Shown: positions 6,189 to 13,041, counted from the first letter of the stretch. The stretch: 19,525 bases of DNA from UBA10003 sp964365025 (GCA_964365025.1 CAYIOJ010000014.1:1-19525), one strand, 5' to 3'. Notes: generated by a model not told the origin, from the letters alone. Numbers and translations are program-made.

Positions 6189-6867
6189 AATAATCCACGC
6201 GGAGCGAAAAATCAACCGCATTTTTTTGTTCACTGGATTTAGCAATGGTCAGCCGTCCGGTTACTTTCTCTTTTTGAAAATTTAAATCCGTGTTTTTGCT
6301 CAACATGGTTACCGCATAATCCTGTTTTTTAAGATTTCTTTCAAAAAATCTGTAGACATTAATTTCTCTTTCGTCAATTTTTTCCCAAGTGATGGTGATT
6401 GTGTCCATGTATATTTTGGACGGTGATTTTTGCAGGATGTTTCCGAGCTCGTTCCAATTCAGCCGTTCGCCCGGCGCTGTTTCGCCTTTTTCATTAATGG
6501 TCTCCGGCACCAAATCAGGATTTATTTTATACAATAAATAATTTAGGGTTAGTTTGGGCAAGCGCGCCAGGCGCTGAAAGATCGTGTCTTTGTTTGAGCT
6601 TGGAAGGTAATAAATACCCGCGCGTTCTTCAAATTTATACAAAGGAATATCCGTGGGAAAATTCGCCGGCAGGGCGGCCAGGCGTTGGGTTCCAGGTTCG
6701 CTCCAAAACCAACCGATTAGCAAAAAAGCGATCACCGCGAGTAGGAAGCAACTGAAAAGCCAACTGCACCCGCGCCGCAGGCAGGATTTTTGATTTTTAA
6801 GGGGTGGTTCTTCAATGAGAGCTGGCTTCGCGTCAGGAGTGATTGGTTGCGCTATTTGGTCGTCCAT
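6160..6867 (-). CDS. Membrane-anchored protein of unknown function
   Basis: The 235-residue product has a cytoplasmic N-terminus rich in proline and acid residues, a basic patch (RRG), one transmembrane segment at about 35-55 and a predicted extracytoplasmic region of about 180 residues. The latter contains the stretches LPANFPTDIPLYKFEERAGIY and NVYRFFERNLKKQDY, reminiscent of small periplasmic alpha/beta domains that compare paired states, but no family is assigned. I chose ATG 6867 (MDDQIAQ), because the longer frame would run into the divergent promoter and gene. It overlaps murJ by the ATGA junction, so it probably heads the murJ-lepA unit and may be tied to envelope function. Its last residues come from a repeat. 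Confidence 0.75.
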   Translation of the reverse strand: MDDQIAQPITPDAKPALIEEPPLKNQKSCLRRGCSWLFSCFLLAVIAFLLIGWFWSEPGTQRLAALPANFPTDIPLYKFEERAGIYYLPSSNKDTIFQRLARLPKLTLNYLLYKINPDLVPETINEKGETAPGERLNWNELGNILQKSPSKIYMDTITITWEKIDEREINVYRFFERNLKKQDYAVTMLSKNTDLNFQKEKVTGRLTIAKSSEQKNAVDFSLRVDYSADSSLSSE

Positions 6868-6891
6868 AGAGATTATTGTAGCAGAAAGATA

Positions 6892-6920
6892 GTGAAATGA
6901 AAAGATTGGTGTGGTATAAT
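6892..6920 (+). promoter_or_regulatory. Extended -10 promoter for the MBL-fold RNase gene
   Basis: TGGTATAAT (6912-6920) is a perfect extended -10 box; GTGAAA at 6892-6897, 17 bases upstream, is a weak -35. Transcription would start near 6927, only a few bases before ATG 6931, so the mRNA is probably leaderless. Confidence 0.7.
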
Positions 6921-6930
6921 ACCCAGGTCT

Positions 6931-8280
6931 ATGAATCTGACTTTTTGCGGCGCGGATTTGGAGGTAACCGGTTCGTGCCATCTTTTAGAGCATGATGGTA
7001 AAAAATATCTGATTGATTGCGGTCTGTTTCAGACCAGCCATTTTATTGATAAACGAAATTATGAGCCGTTTCCGTTTGATCCGGCTGAAATTGAGGCGGT
7101 GATTATCACGCACGCGCACCTGGATCACGTCGGCCGTTTGCCTAAATTAACGCGCGAGGGTTTTAAAGGCAAAATTTACGCCAATTTGGCCACAGTGGAT
7201 TTGACGCGATTGATGCTTTTGGACGCGGTGGAAATAATGCGTTATAACCAGAAAAAATACGGTGATCAAATGCTTTTTGATGAAAATAATGTTAAATCCG
7301 TTGGGCGCCAGATGGTAGGGTTGGATTATGATAAAAAACGCCGCTTGTCGGAGGATTTGTTTTTTACTTTGCGTGATGCAGGCCATATTTTGGGTTCGGC
7401 TTGGGTGGAAATTGAGGGTGCCGGCAAAAAAATCGTTTTTTCCGGAGACATTGGTAATTCGCATGTGCCGATTGTTTGCGAAACACGGGCTTTGGGAGCG
7501 ATTGATTATTTGGTGATGGAATCGACTTACGGCAATCGCAATCATGAAAGCGTGGAGAATAGAATTTATCTTTTGCAAAACGCGATTATCCGGGCGGTCT
7601 TGCGCGGCGGGGTGCTGATGATTCCGGCGTTTTCTTTGGAGCGCACGCAAGAATTGCTTTATGAAATAAATAATCTTTTGGAAAATAATTTGATACCGTC
7701 GGTGCCGATTTTTTTGGACAGTCCTTTGGCCGCCGACGCCACCGATGTCTACAAAAAATATTCGCGCTATTTTGATGAGGCGGCTCAATATCTGGTGAGT
7801 CGGGGAGATGATTTGTTCAGATTTCCCCAATTGAAAATTACCAGGTCGTCGGAAGAATCAAAAACCATCAATGCCGTGCCGCCGCCTAAAATTATTATTG
7901 CCGGTTCCGGCATGATGAATGGCGGCCGAATCCAGCACCATCTTTTGCGCTATTTGCCTGACAGTAAAAATATGCTGTTGATTGTGGCCTATCAGGCTGG
8001 CAATACTTTGGGCCGCCAGCTGTTGCAAAAGGAAAAGAGGGTTAAAATTTATGGGCAGGAAATTCAAGTAAAAGCCGAGATCAAAGCCATTGGCGCTTAC
8101 AGCGCGCATGGCGATCAGAATAAAATAATGGAGTGGGTGAAAGGAGCGAAAAAGGTGCCGGAGAAAATATTTTTAACGCATGGGGAAAAAGAGAGTATGA
8201 AGGCGTTGGAAAAGCGGCTAAAAAAGGAAACCGGGGCGAAAGTGGTTCTGCCGGATTTTGGGATGAAGATTGAGTTGTAA
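6931..8280 (+). CDS. MBL-fold beta-CASP RNA exonuclease/endonuclease (CPSF73-like)
   Basis: The 449-residue protein is a metallo-beta-lactamase with a beta-CASP insert, the architecture of CPSF73/RNase J-type ribonucleases that process or degrade RNA in the cytoplasm. Visible motifs are HAHLDH (61-66), DAGHILGSA, FSGDIGN, STYGNRNHE, GSGMMNGGRIQHHLL of the beta-CASP part, YSAHGD, and FLTHGE near the C-terminus. It lacks the N-terminal KH domains of archaeal aCPSF1. It is transcribed alone, divergently from the murJ unit, and ends at a strong hairpin. The exact RNA substrate cannot be read from sequence. Confidence 0.93.
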   Translation: MNLTFCGADLEVTGSCHLLEHDGKKYLIDCGLFQTSHFIDKRNYEPFPFDPAEIEAVIITHAHLDHVGRLPKLTREGFKGKIYANLATVDLTRLMLLDAVEIMRYNQKKYGDQMLFDENNVKSVGRQMVGLDYDKKRRLSEDLFFTLRDAGHILGSAWVEIEGAGKKIVFSGDIGNSHVPIVCETRALGAIDYLVMESTYGNRNHESVENRIYLLQNAIIRAVLRGGVLMIPAFSLERTQELLYEINNLLENNLIPSVPIFLDSPLAADATDVYKKYSRYFDEAAQYLVSRGDDLFRFPQLKITRSSEESKTINAVPPPKIIIAGSGMMNGGRIQHHLLRYLPDSKNMLLIVAYQAGNTLGRQLLQKEKRVKIYGQEIQVKAEIKAIGAYSAHGDQNKIMEWVKGAKKVPEKIFLTHGEKESMKALEKRLKKETGAKVVLPDFGMKIEL

Positions 8281-8311
8281 AGATTTGGCTAGTTTAAGCC
8301 AATTTATGTTG

Positions 8312-8337
8312 CCGGGTATTGACAAATACCCGGTTTT
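8312..8337 (+). terminator. Terminator of the MBL gene, overlapping the next promoter
   Basis: CCGGGTATT (8312-8320) pairs perfectly with AATACCCGG (8325-8333) around GACA, followed by TTTT. The loop and left-arm end contain the TTGACA of the downstream promoter. Confidence 0.75.
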
Positions 8338-8347
8338 GTGCTATAAT
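8319..8347 (+). promoter_or_regulatory. Perfect consensus sigma-70 promoter
   Basis: TTGACA (8319-8324) and TATAAT (8342-8347) are exact consensus boxes with the ideal 17-base spacer. Transcription should start near 8354. The leader carries a 7-bp hairpin (AAGCGCA / TGCGCTT, 8358-8378) before the ribosome site. The -35 lies inside the upstream terminator hairpin. Confidence 0.9.
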
Positions 8348-8395
8348 GTGGCCAACAAAGCGCAGTGTTTTTGCGCTTAAAGAAGGAGGGTCTAG

Positions 8396-8683
8396 ATGTC
8401 CTCGGAGAAAAAGTCGGTGCTGGCGCAGTTGATCTTGAGCGTGATGGTGGTCGTCGCGTTGTATCTGTTGATCTGGTTCTGGCATGGGCAGATGCATCAG
8501 CTGGTGTTTGAGATTTGCGTTCTGGTGCTCCTTGGCGTCGGTGCGTTCGCCATCGAGCTGGCAAGACAACTCTGGTTCCTGCAGAAGGAGCCGATGATTC
8601 TCGCCAGGTTCGATGCATCGCGTCCATTGCCGCCCACTCGCATTGCGGCAATCGCTTGCCGCCGGCGTCGTGACCAGGCCTAG
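8396..8683 (+). CDS. GC-rich small membrane protein of unknown function
   Basis: The 95-residue protein has two hydrophobic segments (about 9-29 and 35-56) joined by a short HGQMH loop, then a basic C-terminal tail ending in CRRRRDQA. Both ends are likely cytoplasmic. It has a perfect promoter, AAGGAGGG (8383-8390) five bases before ATG, and its own terminator. 73 of 96 codons end in G or C, clearly unlike its neighbours, which suggests recent acquisition or selection for high expression. The same design (strong Shine-Dalgarno, GC-rich codons, stand-alone unit) is seen at 1966-2046. No family is recognised; holin-like or toxin-like membrane peptides are possible but unsupported. Confidence 0.75.
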   Translation: MSSEKKSVLAQLILSVMVVVALYLLIWFWHGQMHQLVFEICVLVLLGVGAFAIELARQLWFLQKEPMILARFDASRPLPPTRIAAIACRRRRDQA

Positions 8684-8714
8684 CATAGGACTTAGGCCAC
8701 CCTCTCAACTCAAC

Positions 8715-8751
8715 CGCGCGCGTTCCAGAACTTTGGTCCGCGCGTTTTTTT
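8715..8751 (+). terminator. Terminator of the small membrane-protein gene
   Basis: CGCGCG (from 8715) pairs with CGCGCG (8739-8744) across a loop that can itself form GTTC/GAAC, followed by seven T (8745-8751). Confidence 0.75.
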
Positions 8752-8757
8752 ATTCCC

Positions 8758-8766
8758 TGTGGATAA
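8758..8766 (-). promoter_or_regulatory. Consensus DnaA box upstream of mraZ
   Basis: TGTGGATAA is the complement of TTATCCACA, an exact DnaA box, placed 6 bases before the mraZ -35. A single box cannot be called an origin; it may link DnaA to dcw expression or be chance. A one-mismatch box (TTATCCACC) lies upstream of dnaB at 14944-14952. Confidence 0.4.
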
Positions 8767-8772
8767 CAGTGG

Positions 8773-8801
8773 TTGACAGGGTATTTGGAGTGGGATAAAA
8801 T
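8773..8801 (+). promoter_or_regulatory. mraZ promoter
   Basis: TTGACA (8773-8778) and TAAAAT (8796-8801) are separated by 17 bases, predicting a start near 8808, immediately before the MraZ operator repeats. Confidence 0.8.
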
Positions 8802-8835
8802 ATAGAGTATGTGGGGATAGGTGGGGATAGGTGGT
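8791..8835 (+). promoter_or_regulatory. MraZ operator: direct repeats of GTGGGGATAG
   Basis: Two exact tandem 10-bp repeats GTGGGGATAG (8811-8820 and 8821-8830) and a partial third GTGG (8831-8834) match the known MraZ target of TGGG-type boxes with 10-bp period. A further TGGGA (8791-8795) lies two turns upstream inside the promoter spacer. The last box also provides AGGTGG, the likely ribosome site of mraZ. Autorepression by MraZ is expected from the family. Confidence 0.85.
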
Positions 8836-8841
8836 AAAAAA

Positions 8842-9279
8842 ATGAGTATGTTTATCGGTGAATATTCGCACACAATTGACGATAAATCGCGCTTAGCCAT
8901 CCCCAATAAATTTCGGACTGATTTGACAAAGGGAGCGATAATTACTAGAAGTCCGGATAAATGTTTGTTCGTTTACACTAAGGCTGAAGGGCAAAAGTTA
9001 GCTGAAAAAGTGGCTAATTTGCCTTTTTCACAATCTAGTACTCGCGCTTTTGCTCGTCTAATGTTAGCCGGAGCTACGGAAGTAACATTGGACAAGCAAG
9101 GGCGAATCATTTTGCCCGAGTATTTAAAAAAGTTTGCCGGGCTTAAGAAGCAGGTTATTGTGGCCGGTCTTTACAACCGGTTGGAAATCTGGGATGAGTC
9201 CACGTGGACTAAATATAAACAGTCCACAGAAAAGAATAGCGAGGAGATTGCCGAGAGGATGGGGGAATTGGGTGTGTAA
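8842..9279 (+). CDS. mraZ: Transcriptional regulator MraZ
   Basis: MraZ is the DNA-binding regulator at the head of the division and cell wall (dcw) cluster. The 145-residue product has two AbrB-like repeats: FIGEYSHTIDDKSRLAIPNKF near the start and GATEVTLDKQGRIILPEYL in the second half. ATG 8842 is chosen because AGGTGG lies 7 bases upstream; ATG 8848 is possible, and an in-frame GTG at 8821 would put operator repeats into the gene. It is followed one base later by rsmH, the conserved order. Operator repeats directly upstream indicate autoregulation. Confidence 0.96.
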   Translation: MSMFIGEYSHTIDDKSRLAIPNKFRTDLTKGAIITRSPDKCLFVYTKAEGQKLAEKVANLPFSQSSTRAFARLMLAGATEVTLDKQGRIILPEYLKKFAGLKKQVIVAGLYNRLEIWDESTWTKYKQSTEKNSEEIAERMGELGV

Positions 9280-9280
9280 T

Positions 9281-10144
9281 ATGCCTCATTTGCCTGTCCT
9301 TCTGCGGGATATAATCAATCTCTTGGTACTTAAGCCCGGCTCTAGAAATATTGACTGCACTTTTGGCGATGGCGGACACAGTCGAGCAATTTTACAATCC
9401 GCACGCGATGTTCAACTTTTAGGTATAGACACTGACGCGGAAAACATTTCTCGCGCTAAAAAACAAAAGGAGTTTGACCATGAAAAAGTAATTTTAGTCA
9501 ATGATAATTTTCGCCGTTTAAAGGCGATTGCTTTAAAAAATAATTTTACTGAAGCGGACGCGATTTTAATGGATTTGGGATGGTCCAGCACGCAGTTTGC
9601 AGAGTCGGGCCGGGGATTTAGTTTTTTGCGCGATGAGCCGCTGGATATGCGGCTGGGATTTGGAAGTTTGACTGCCGCGGAGATTTTAAACAACTGGACA
9701 GAGGAAGAAATTGGCAAAATTCTGCGAGAATACGGTGAAGAGCGCGCTTGGAAAAAAATAACGAAAGCGATTGTTGATAAACGACGCGTCCAACCGATTA
9801 CCACCACCGGGCAGCTGGTGGAAATAATTTCCGCTTTGGGAGAACGCCAAGGAAAAATCCATCCGGTCACCAAAACATTTCAAGCCCTGCGCATTGCCGT
9901 AAATGACGAATTGAACGCGTTAAAAGAGGCCTTACCGCAAGCAGTGGAGATTTTAAAAAGCGGCGGACGGCTGGCCGTGATTTCATTTCATTCGTTGGAA
10001 GATAGAATTGTTAAGCGTTTTTTTCAGAGTAAAAATAAATCTTTAAAAATTATAACCAAAAAACCGATTATCGCTTCTCGCGCGGAAATTCTGGCCAACC
10101 CCAGTAGCCGCAGCGCTAAATTGCGGGTGGCGGAAAAAATTTAA
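9281..10144 (+). CDS. rsmH: 16S rRNA (cytosine-1402-N4)-methyltransferase RsmH
   Basis: RsmH (MraW) methylates N4 of C1402 in the decoding centre of 16S rRNA using S-adenosylmethionine. The 287-residue product shows the family start HLPVLLRDII, SAM motif DCTFGDGGHS (25-34), DAILMDLGWSSTQ, RGFSF and PLDMR, FQALRIAVNDEL, and ISFHSLEDRIVKRFF. ATG 9281 lies one base after the mraZ stop, so the two genes are coupled; a longer upstream frame overlapping mraZ is not needed. Confidence 0.97.
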   Translation: MPHLPVLLRDIINLLVLKPGSRNIDCTFGDGGHSRAILQSARDVQLLGIDTDAENISRAKKQKEFDHEKVILVNDNFRRLKAIALKNNFTEADAILMDLGWSSTQFAESGRGFSFLRDEPLDMRLGFGSLTAAEILNNWTEEEIGKILREYGEERAWKKITKAIVDKRRVQPITTTGQLVEIISALGERQGKIHPVTKTFQALRIAVNDELNALKEALPQAVEILKSGGRLAVISFHSLEDRIVKRFFQSKNKSLKIITKKPIIASRAEILANPSSRSAKLRVAEKI

Positions 10145-10151
10145 CCCCCCT

Positions 10152-10484
10152 ATGGTTCATTATTCAAAAACTCGCCGCGTAAATTATTTTCAAAAAATCA
10201 CCAATAAAATTATTAAATTCCGCGCGATTATTTTTTCTTTTATAATTATTTTCAGTTTGGCGTATTTTTGGCAGGTGACCTCGCTATCAATGAAGGGGTT
10301 CCAAATCAAGAATTTAGATAAACAAATTCAGCAATTAAAAAAAGATAGCCAAAAATTGGAGTTGGAGATCACGGCCGAAAAATCAATGATGAACGTGGAT
10401 GAGCGAGTCAAAGGTTTGAATCTGGTGGCGGTGCGGAAAGTGGAGTATTTAAATGTAGTTAGTCCGGCAGTGGCATTGAGATAA
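10152..10484 (+). CDS. ftsL: FtsL-like septum protein
   Basis: The 110-residue product has a basic cytoplasmic N-terminus, one membrane segment (about 22-41), and a heptad-like region at about 47-80 (KNLDKQIQQLKKDSQKLELE) typical of FtsL/DivIC bitopic division proteins. Sequence in this family diverges strongly, so the call rests on topology, size and position directly after rsmH, 7 bases from its stop. It probably acts in the divisome. A DivIC/FtsB-type relative cannot be excluded. No Shine-Dalgarno site is visible. Confidence 0.72.
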   Translation: MVHYSKTRRVNYFQKITNKIIKFRAIIFSFIIIFSLAYFWQVTSLSMKGFQIKNLDKQIQQLKKDSQKLELEITAEKSMMNVDERVKGLNLVAVRKVEYLNVVSPAVALR

Positions 10485-10504
10485 AATTTATTTTATGTTA
10501 AGAT
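10476..10504 (+). promoter_or_regulatory. Promoter for the WecA-like gene
   Basis: TTGAGA (10476-10481), 17 bases, then TGTTAAGAT, an extended -10. The predicted start (about 10511) lies 3 bases before ATG 10514, so the transcript is probably leaderless. The -35 overlaps the end of the ftsL-like gene. Confidence 0.6.
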
Positions 10505-10513
10505 AAGACTGTT

Positions 10514-11566
10514 ATGATGCCTTATCTTTTTTTTGTTCTCGGAACCTTTTTTCTGGCTGTTTTGGGCACAGCGGGGATGGGTTGGTTGGCCAAAAGGTGG
10601 CGGATAGTGGATTTTCCGGCGCAAAGAAAGGTGCATAATCGGCCAGTGCCGCTTTTGGGCGGAGTGGCTGTTTTTGTAAGTTTTTTCATTGTTATAGGAC
10701 TCGCGATTTTTTTCACGCCGTATTTGGATGACAATTTGTCCAATCGTCAGTTTTGGGCTTTATTTTTAGGCAGTATAGTTTTGATGATTGGCGGATTTTT
10801 GGATGATAAATATAATTTGCGGCCGCGCCAGCAGATTATTTTTCCAATTTTGGCCGCTTTGACCGCTATTGGCGGCGGAGTGAATTTGAAAGAAATTACT
10901 AATCCCTGGGGCGGCACACTGGCCTTGGATTTTTGGCGCTGGGGCAATTTTATTCCTTTGACGCAATTGCTTGTTTTTATCTGGCTTATGGGCATGATGT
11001 ACACCACCAAACTTCTTGACGGGTTGGATGGATTGGTGGCGGGACTTACCGCCATTGGCAGTATAATGATTTTTTTTCTGGCCGGCAGTCAAAAATTTTA
11101 TCAGCCGGATATAGCATTAATCGCCCTGCTTTTTGCCGCGGCGAATCTCGGATTTTTAATTTTCAATTTTTATCCGGCTAAAATTTTTTTGGGCGAAGGC
11201 GGCAGTTTGATGTCCGGGTTTATTTTGGGATTTTTGGCTATCGCCGCCGGCGGAAAGATCGCCACTACCTTATTAGTAATGGGTATTGCGGCTTTGGATA
11301 TAATAATGGTGATGGTGAGGCGCCTTAGCCGCGGCCAGCCCTTTTGGCAAGCCGATGCCCTGCACCTGCACCATCGTTTATTGGCTCTGGGGTTTTCCCA
11401 GCGGCAAGTAGTGGTGTTTTTTTATTGTTTGGCCGCCGGATTTGGCATTATGGCTTTGTTTTTGCAAAGCCGCGGCAAAATGTTCGCCCTGCTAGCGCTT
11501 GCGATTGTGGGCATTTTAATCAGCGGATTAACGGAGAGGAATCGGGATTTTAAAAATAATGATTAA
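10514..11566 (+). CDS. WecA/TagO-type polyprenyl-phosphate glycosyl-1-phosphate transferase
   Basis: This polytopic membrane enzyme (350 residues, about 10-11 hydrophobic segments) belongs to the MraY/WecA family, which transfers a sugar-1-phosphate from a UDP-sugar to undecaprenyl phosphate, the first membrane step of wall or surface glycan synthesis. Motifs are VPLLGGVAVF, GFLDDKYNL with the DD pair, KLLDGLDGL and HLHHRLL, the last favouring WecA/TagO over MraY. Two sites differ from the textbook pattern: KLLDGLDG in place of N-x-x-DG-x-DG, and FLGEGGS in place of GD-x-GS. It sits where ftsI/murE/mraY would be in a complete dcw cluster. ATG at 10517 is an equal start. It overlaps the next gene by 8 bases. 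Confidence 0.9.
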   Translation: MMPYLFFVLGTFFLAVLGTAGMGWLAKRWRIVDFPAQRKVHNRPVPLLGGVAVFVSFFIVIGLAIFFTPYLDDNLSNRQFWALFLGSIVLMIGGFLDDKYNLRPRQQIIFPILAALTAIGGGVNLKEITNPWGGTLALDFWRWGNFIPLTQLLVFIWLMGMMYTTKLLDGLDGLVAGLTAIGSIMIFFLAGSQKFYQPDIALIALLFAAANLGFLIFNFYPAKIFLGEGGSLMSGFILGFLAIAAGGKIATTLLVMGIAALDIIMVMVRRLSRGQPFWQADALHLHHRLLALGFSQRQVVVFFYCLAAGFGIMALFLQSRGKMFALLALAIVGILISGLTERNRDFKNND

Positions 11567-12023
11567 ATTTTCTTTCAAACAATATCTCATTATTATTTGC
11601 GTCGCGCTTTTTGTTTTTGGCGGGATTTATTTGAAATTTCGCGAATATGTTTTACCGCGGGCGTTGGTAAAAATCGCCGGACAGGAAATTAAAGTCGAAC
11701 TGGCTAAAACCCCCAAGGCGCAAGCCCAAGGGTTAAGCGGCCGAAAACTACTCGCGGCCGATCAAGGCATGCTGTTTCTTTTTTCCATTTCGCAAAAACG
11801 CTCTTTTTGGATGAAGGACATGAATTTCCCTATTGATATTATCTGGATTGATAATGGTGAAGTGGTGGATATCGCGTCCAATCTGCCGCCGCCAGCGGTT
11901 GTGAATAATCCTCCGGTTTATTATCCCCGCGCGCCTGTTAACGCTGTTTTAGAAGTTAATGCTGGATTTAGCGAAAAATACGGTCTTAAAATCGGAGATA
12001 AGATGGAAATGTTGACAAAATAG
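11559..12023 (+). CDS. DUF192 family protein with N-terminal membrane anchor
   Basis: The 154-residue product has an N-terminal hydrophobic segment (about 8-26) and then a DUF192 domain: VELAKTPKAQAQGLSGR, GMLFLF, FWMKDMNFPIDIIWID, and the C-terminal AVLEVNAGFSEKYGLKIGD. DUF192 proteins are small, usually exported beta-rich proteins of unknown role. It starts 8 bases inside the preceding gene and so shares its transcript. The domain is complete. Confidence 0.92.
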   Translation: MIKFSFKQYLIIICVALFVFGGIYLKFREYVLPRALVKIAGQEIKVELAKTPKAQAQGLSGRKLLAADQGMLFLFSISQKRSFWMKDMNFPIDIIWIDNGEVVDIASNLPPPAVVNNPPVYYPRAPVNAVLEVNAGFSEKYGLKIGDKMEMLTK

Positions 12024-12060
12024 GAGTAATCTTGTAATATGGGGCACATAATCTTATAAT
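12012..12060 (+). promoter_or_regulatory. Two overlapping promoters for rplU
   Basis: P1 is TTGACA (12012-12017) with TAATAT (12035-12040), spacer 17, overlapping the end of the DUF192 gene. P2 is TTGTAA (12032-12037) with TATAAT (12055-12060), spacer 17. P2 would start near 12067 and give a leaderless rplU mRNA (ATG 12070); P1 gives a leader of about 23 bases. Confidence 0.65.
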
Positions 12061-12069
12061 TTTTTTCGT

Positions 12070-12384
12070 ATGAAATTCGCGGTAATTCAAACTGGCGGCA
12101 AGCAGTATCTTGTCAAAGAAGGCCAATCGTTAAAAGTTGAAAAATTAGCCGGCGCCAAAGGCGACAAAATTGTTTTTGATAAAGTTTTATTGATGGCGAA
12201 TGACGATGGCTCCGAGGCTAGAGTTGGTAAGCCTTATGTGGATGGCGCGAAAGTGGAGGCCGATATTTTAGACCAGGCCCGCGCTGATAAAGTGATGATC
12301 ATAAAATACAAACGGAAAATAAGATATCGCCGCCGCCAAGGACACCGTCAAGAATTCAGCAAAATCAAAATTACAAAAATTTAA
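12070..12384 (+). CDS. rplU: 50S ribosomal protein bL21
   Basis: The 104-residue product is a full-length bL21 of the large ribosomal subunit, binding 23S rRNA. It starts FAVIQTGGKQYLVKEG, has KVLLM and VGKPYVDGAKVEA, and the basic IIKYKRKIRYRRRQGHRQ near the end. The usual partner rpmA (bL27) does not follow; a strong terminator comes 2 bases after the stop. It has its own promoters rather than depending on the upstream genes. No Shine-Dalgarno site is visible. Confidence 0.98.
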   Translation: MKFAVIQTGGKQYLVKEGQSLKVEKLAGAKGDKIVFDKVLLMANDDGSEARVGKPYVDGAKVEADILDQARADKVMIIKYKRKIRYRRRQGHRQEFSKIKITKI

Positions 12385-12385
12385 A

Positions 12386-12422
12386 AAAATTCCTCCCCCC
12401 GCCGAGCGGGGGGAGGAATTTT
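12386..12422. terminator. Strong bidirectional terminator between rplU and recR
   Basis: CCTCCCCCCGC (12392-12402) pairs with GCGGGGGGAGG (12406-12416) around CGA, extended by AAAATT/AATTTT on the outside. It can end transcription from both convergent genes; the recR stop codon (12421-12423) touches it. Confidence 0.92.
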
Positions 12423-13029
12423 AAATTTCTTTTCGGCCTTTGAGCGCGTTTAGGAGGGTGATTTCATCAGCGTATTGCAGGTCGCTGCCCTGGGGCAGTC
12501 CGCGGGCCAGCTTGGAAATTTTCACCGGCAATGTTTTTAAAATTCTCGTCAAATAAAGAGATGTAGTTTCGCCTTCAATCGTGGCGTTAAGCGCCAGAAT
12601 AATTTCTGTTGGTTTAGTATTTTTTTTCAAAGCCAGATTTTTAATTCTTTGTATCAGCTCTTTGATTTTCAATTTTTCCGGCGTGATGCCATCCGGCGCG
12701 TTCACGACTCCATGTAAAACATGGTACACTCCGGGATATTCTTTAATTTTTTCAATCGCGAGTAAATCAGCCGGTTCAGCCACGACGCAAATCAGATGCG
12801 CCAAACGCCGCGAATCAGAACAAATTTCGCAAGGCGAGGTTAAGGCGATATTCTGGCATATGGAGCAAATTTTAGCGTTGTTTTTGATTTGTTCCAAGGC
12901 AAAAATTAGTTTTTCAATTTCTTCTTTTGGTTTTTTAAGCAAATAAAAAGCAAAGCGTTCGGCTGTTTTCGGCCCAACGCCCGGTAGCTGTTCCAGTGAG
13001 TCAATTAAGTTTTGGAAGAGGGAAGGCAT
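12421..13029 (-). CDS. recR: Recombination mediator protein RecR
   Basis: RecR, with RecF/RecO, loads RecA at gaps. The 202-residue product shows the helix-hairpin-helix LPGVGPKTAERFAFYLL (14-30), a four-cysteine zinc site (C55, C58, C67, C70) and a Toprim domain beginning HLICVVAEP, with the conserved RLARGLPQGSDLQYAD-like segment near the end. The start at 13029 matches the family; further upstream the open frame is encoded by a structured repeat. It follows dnaB and ybaB on the same strand; the conserved ybaB-recR order supports cotranscription, although the element at 13042-13178 sits between them. No Shine-Dalgarno site is evident. Confidence 0.97.
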   Translation of the reverse strand: MPSLFQNLIDSLEQLPGVGPKTAERFAFYLLKKPKEEIEKLIFALEQIKNNAKICSICQNIALTSPCEICSDSRRLAHLICVVAEPADLLAIEKIKEYPGVYHVLHGVVNAPDGITPEKLKIKELIQRIKNLALKKNTKPTEIILALNATIEGETTSLYLTRILKTLPVKISKLARGLPQGSDLQYADEITLLNALKGRKEI

Positions 13030-13041
13030 AAGCAGTTTAAA

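Noticed and set aside
7147..7830. 227-codon open frame on the minus strand inside the MBL gene
   Set aside because: It is the antisense shadow of a well-supported gene, with His/Gln/Arg-rich composition and no known domain.
8821..8841. GTG at 8821 as mraZ start
   Set aside because: It would place the MraZ operator repeats in the coding region and add residues not typical of the family; ATG 8842 has a ribosome site.
8304..8906. Long minus-strand frames over the small membrane-protein gene
   Set aside because: They are a by-product of high GC at third positions and cross a terminator, two promoters and operator repeats.
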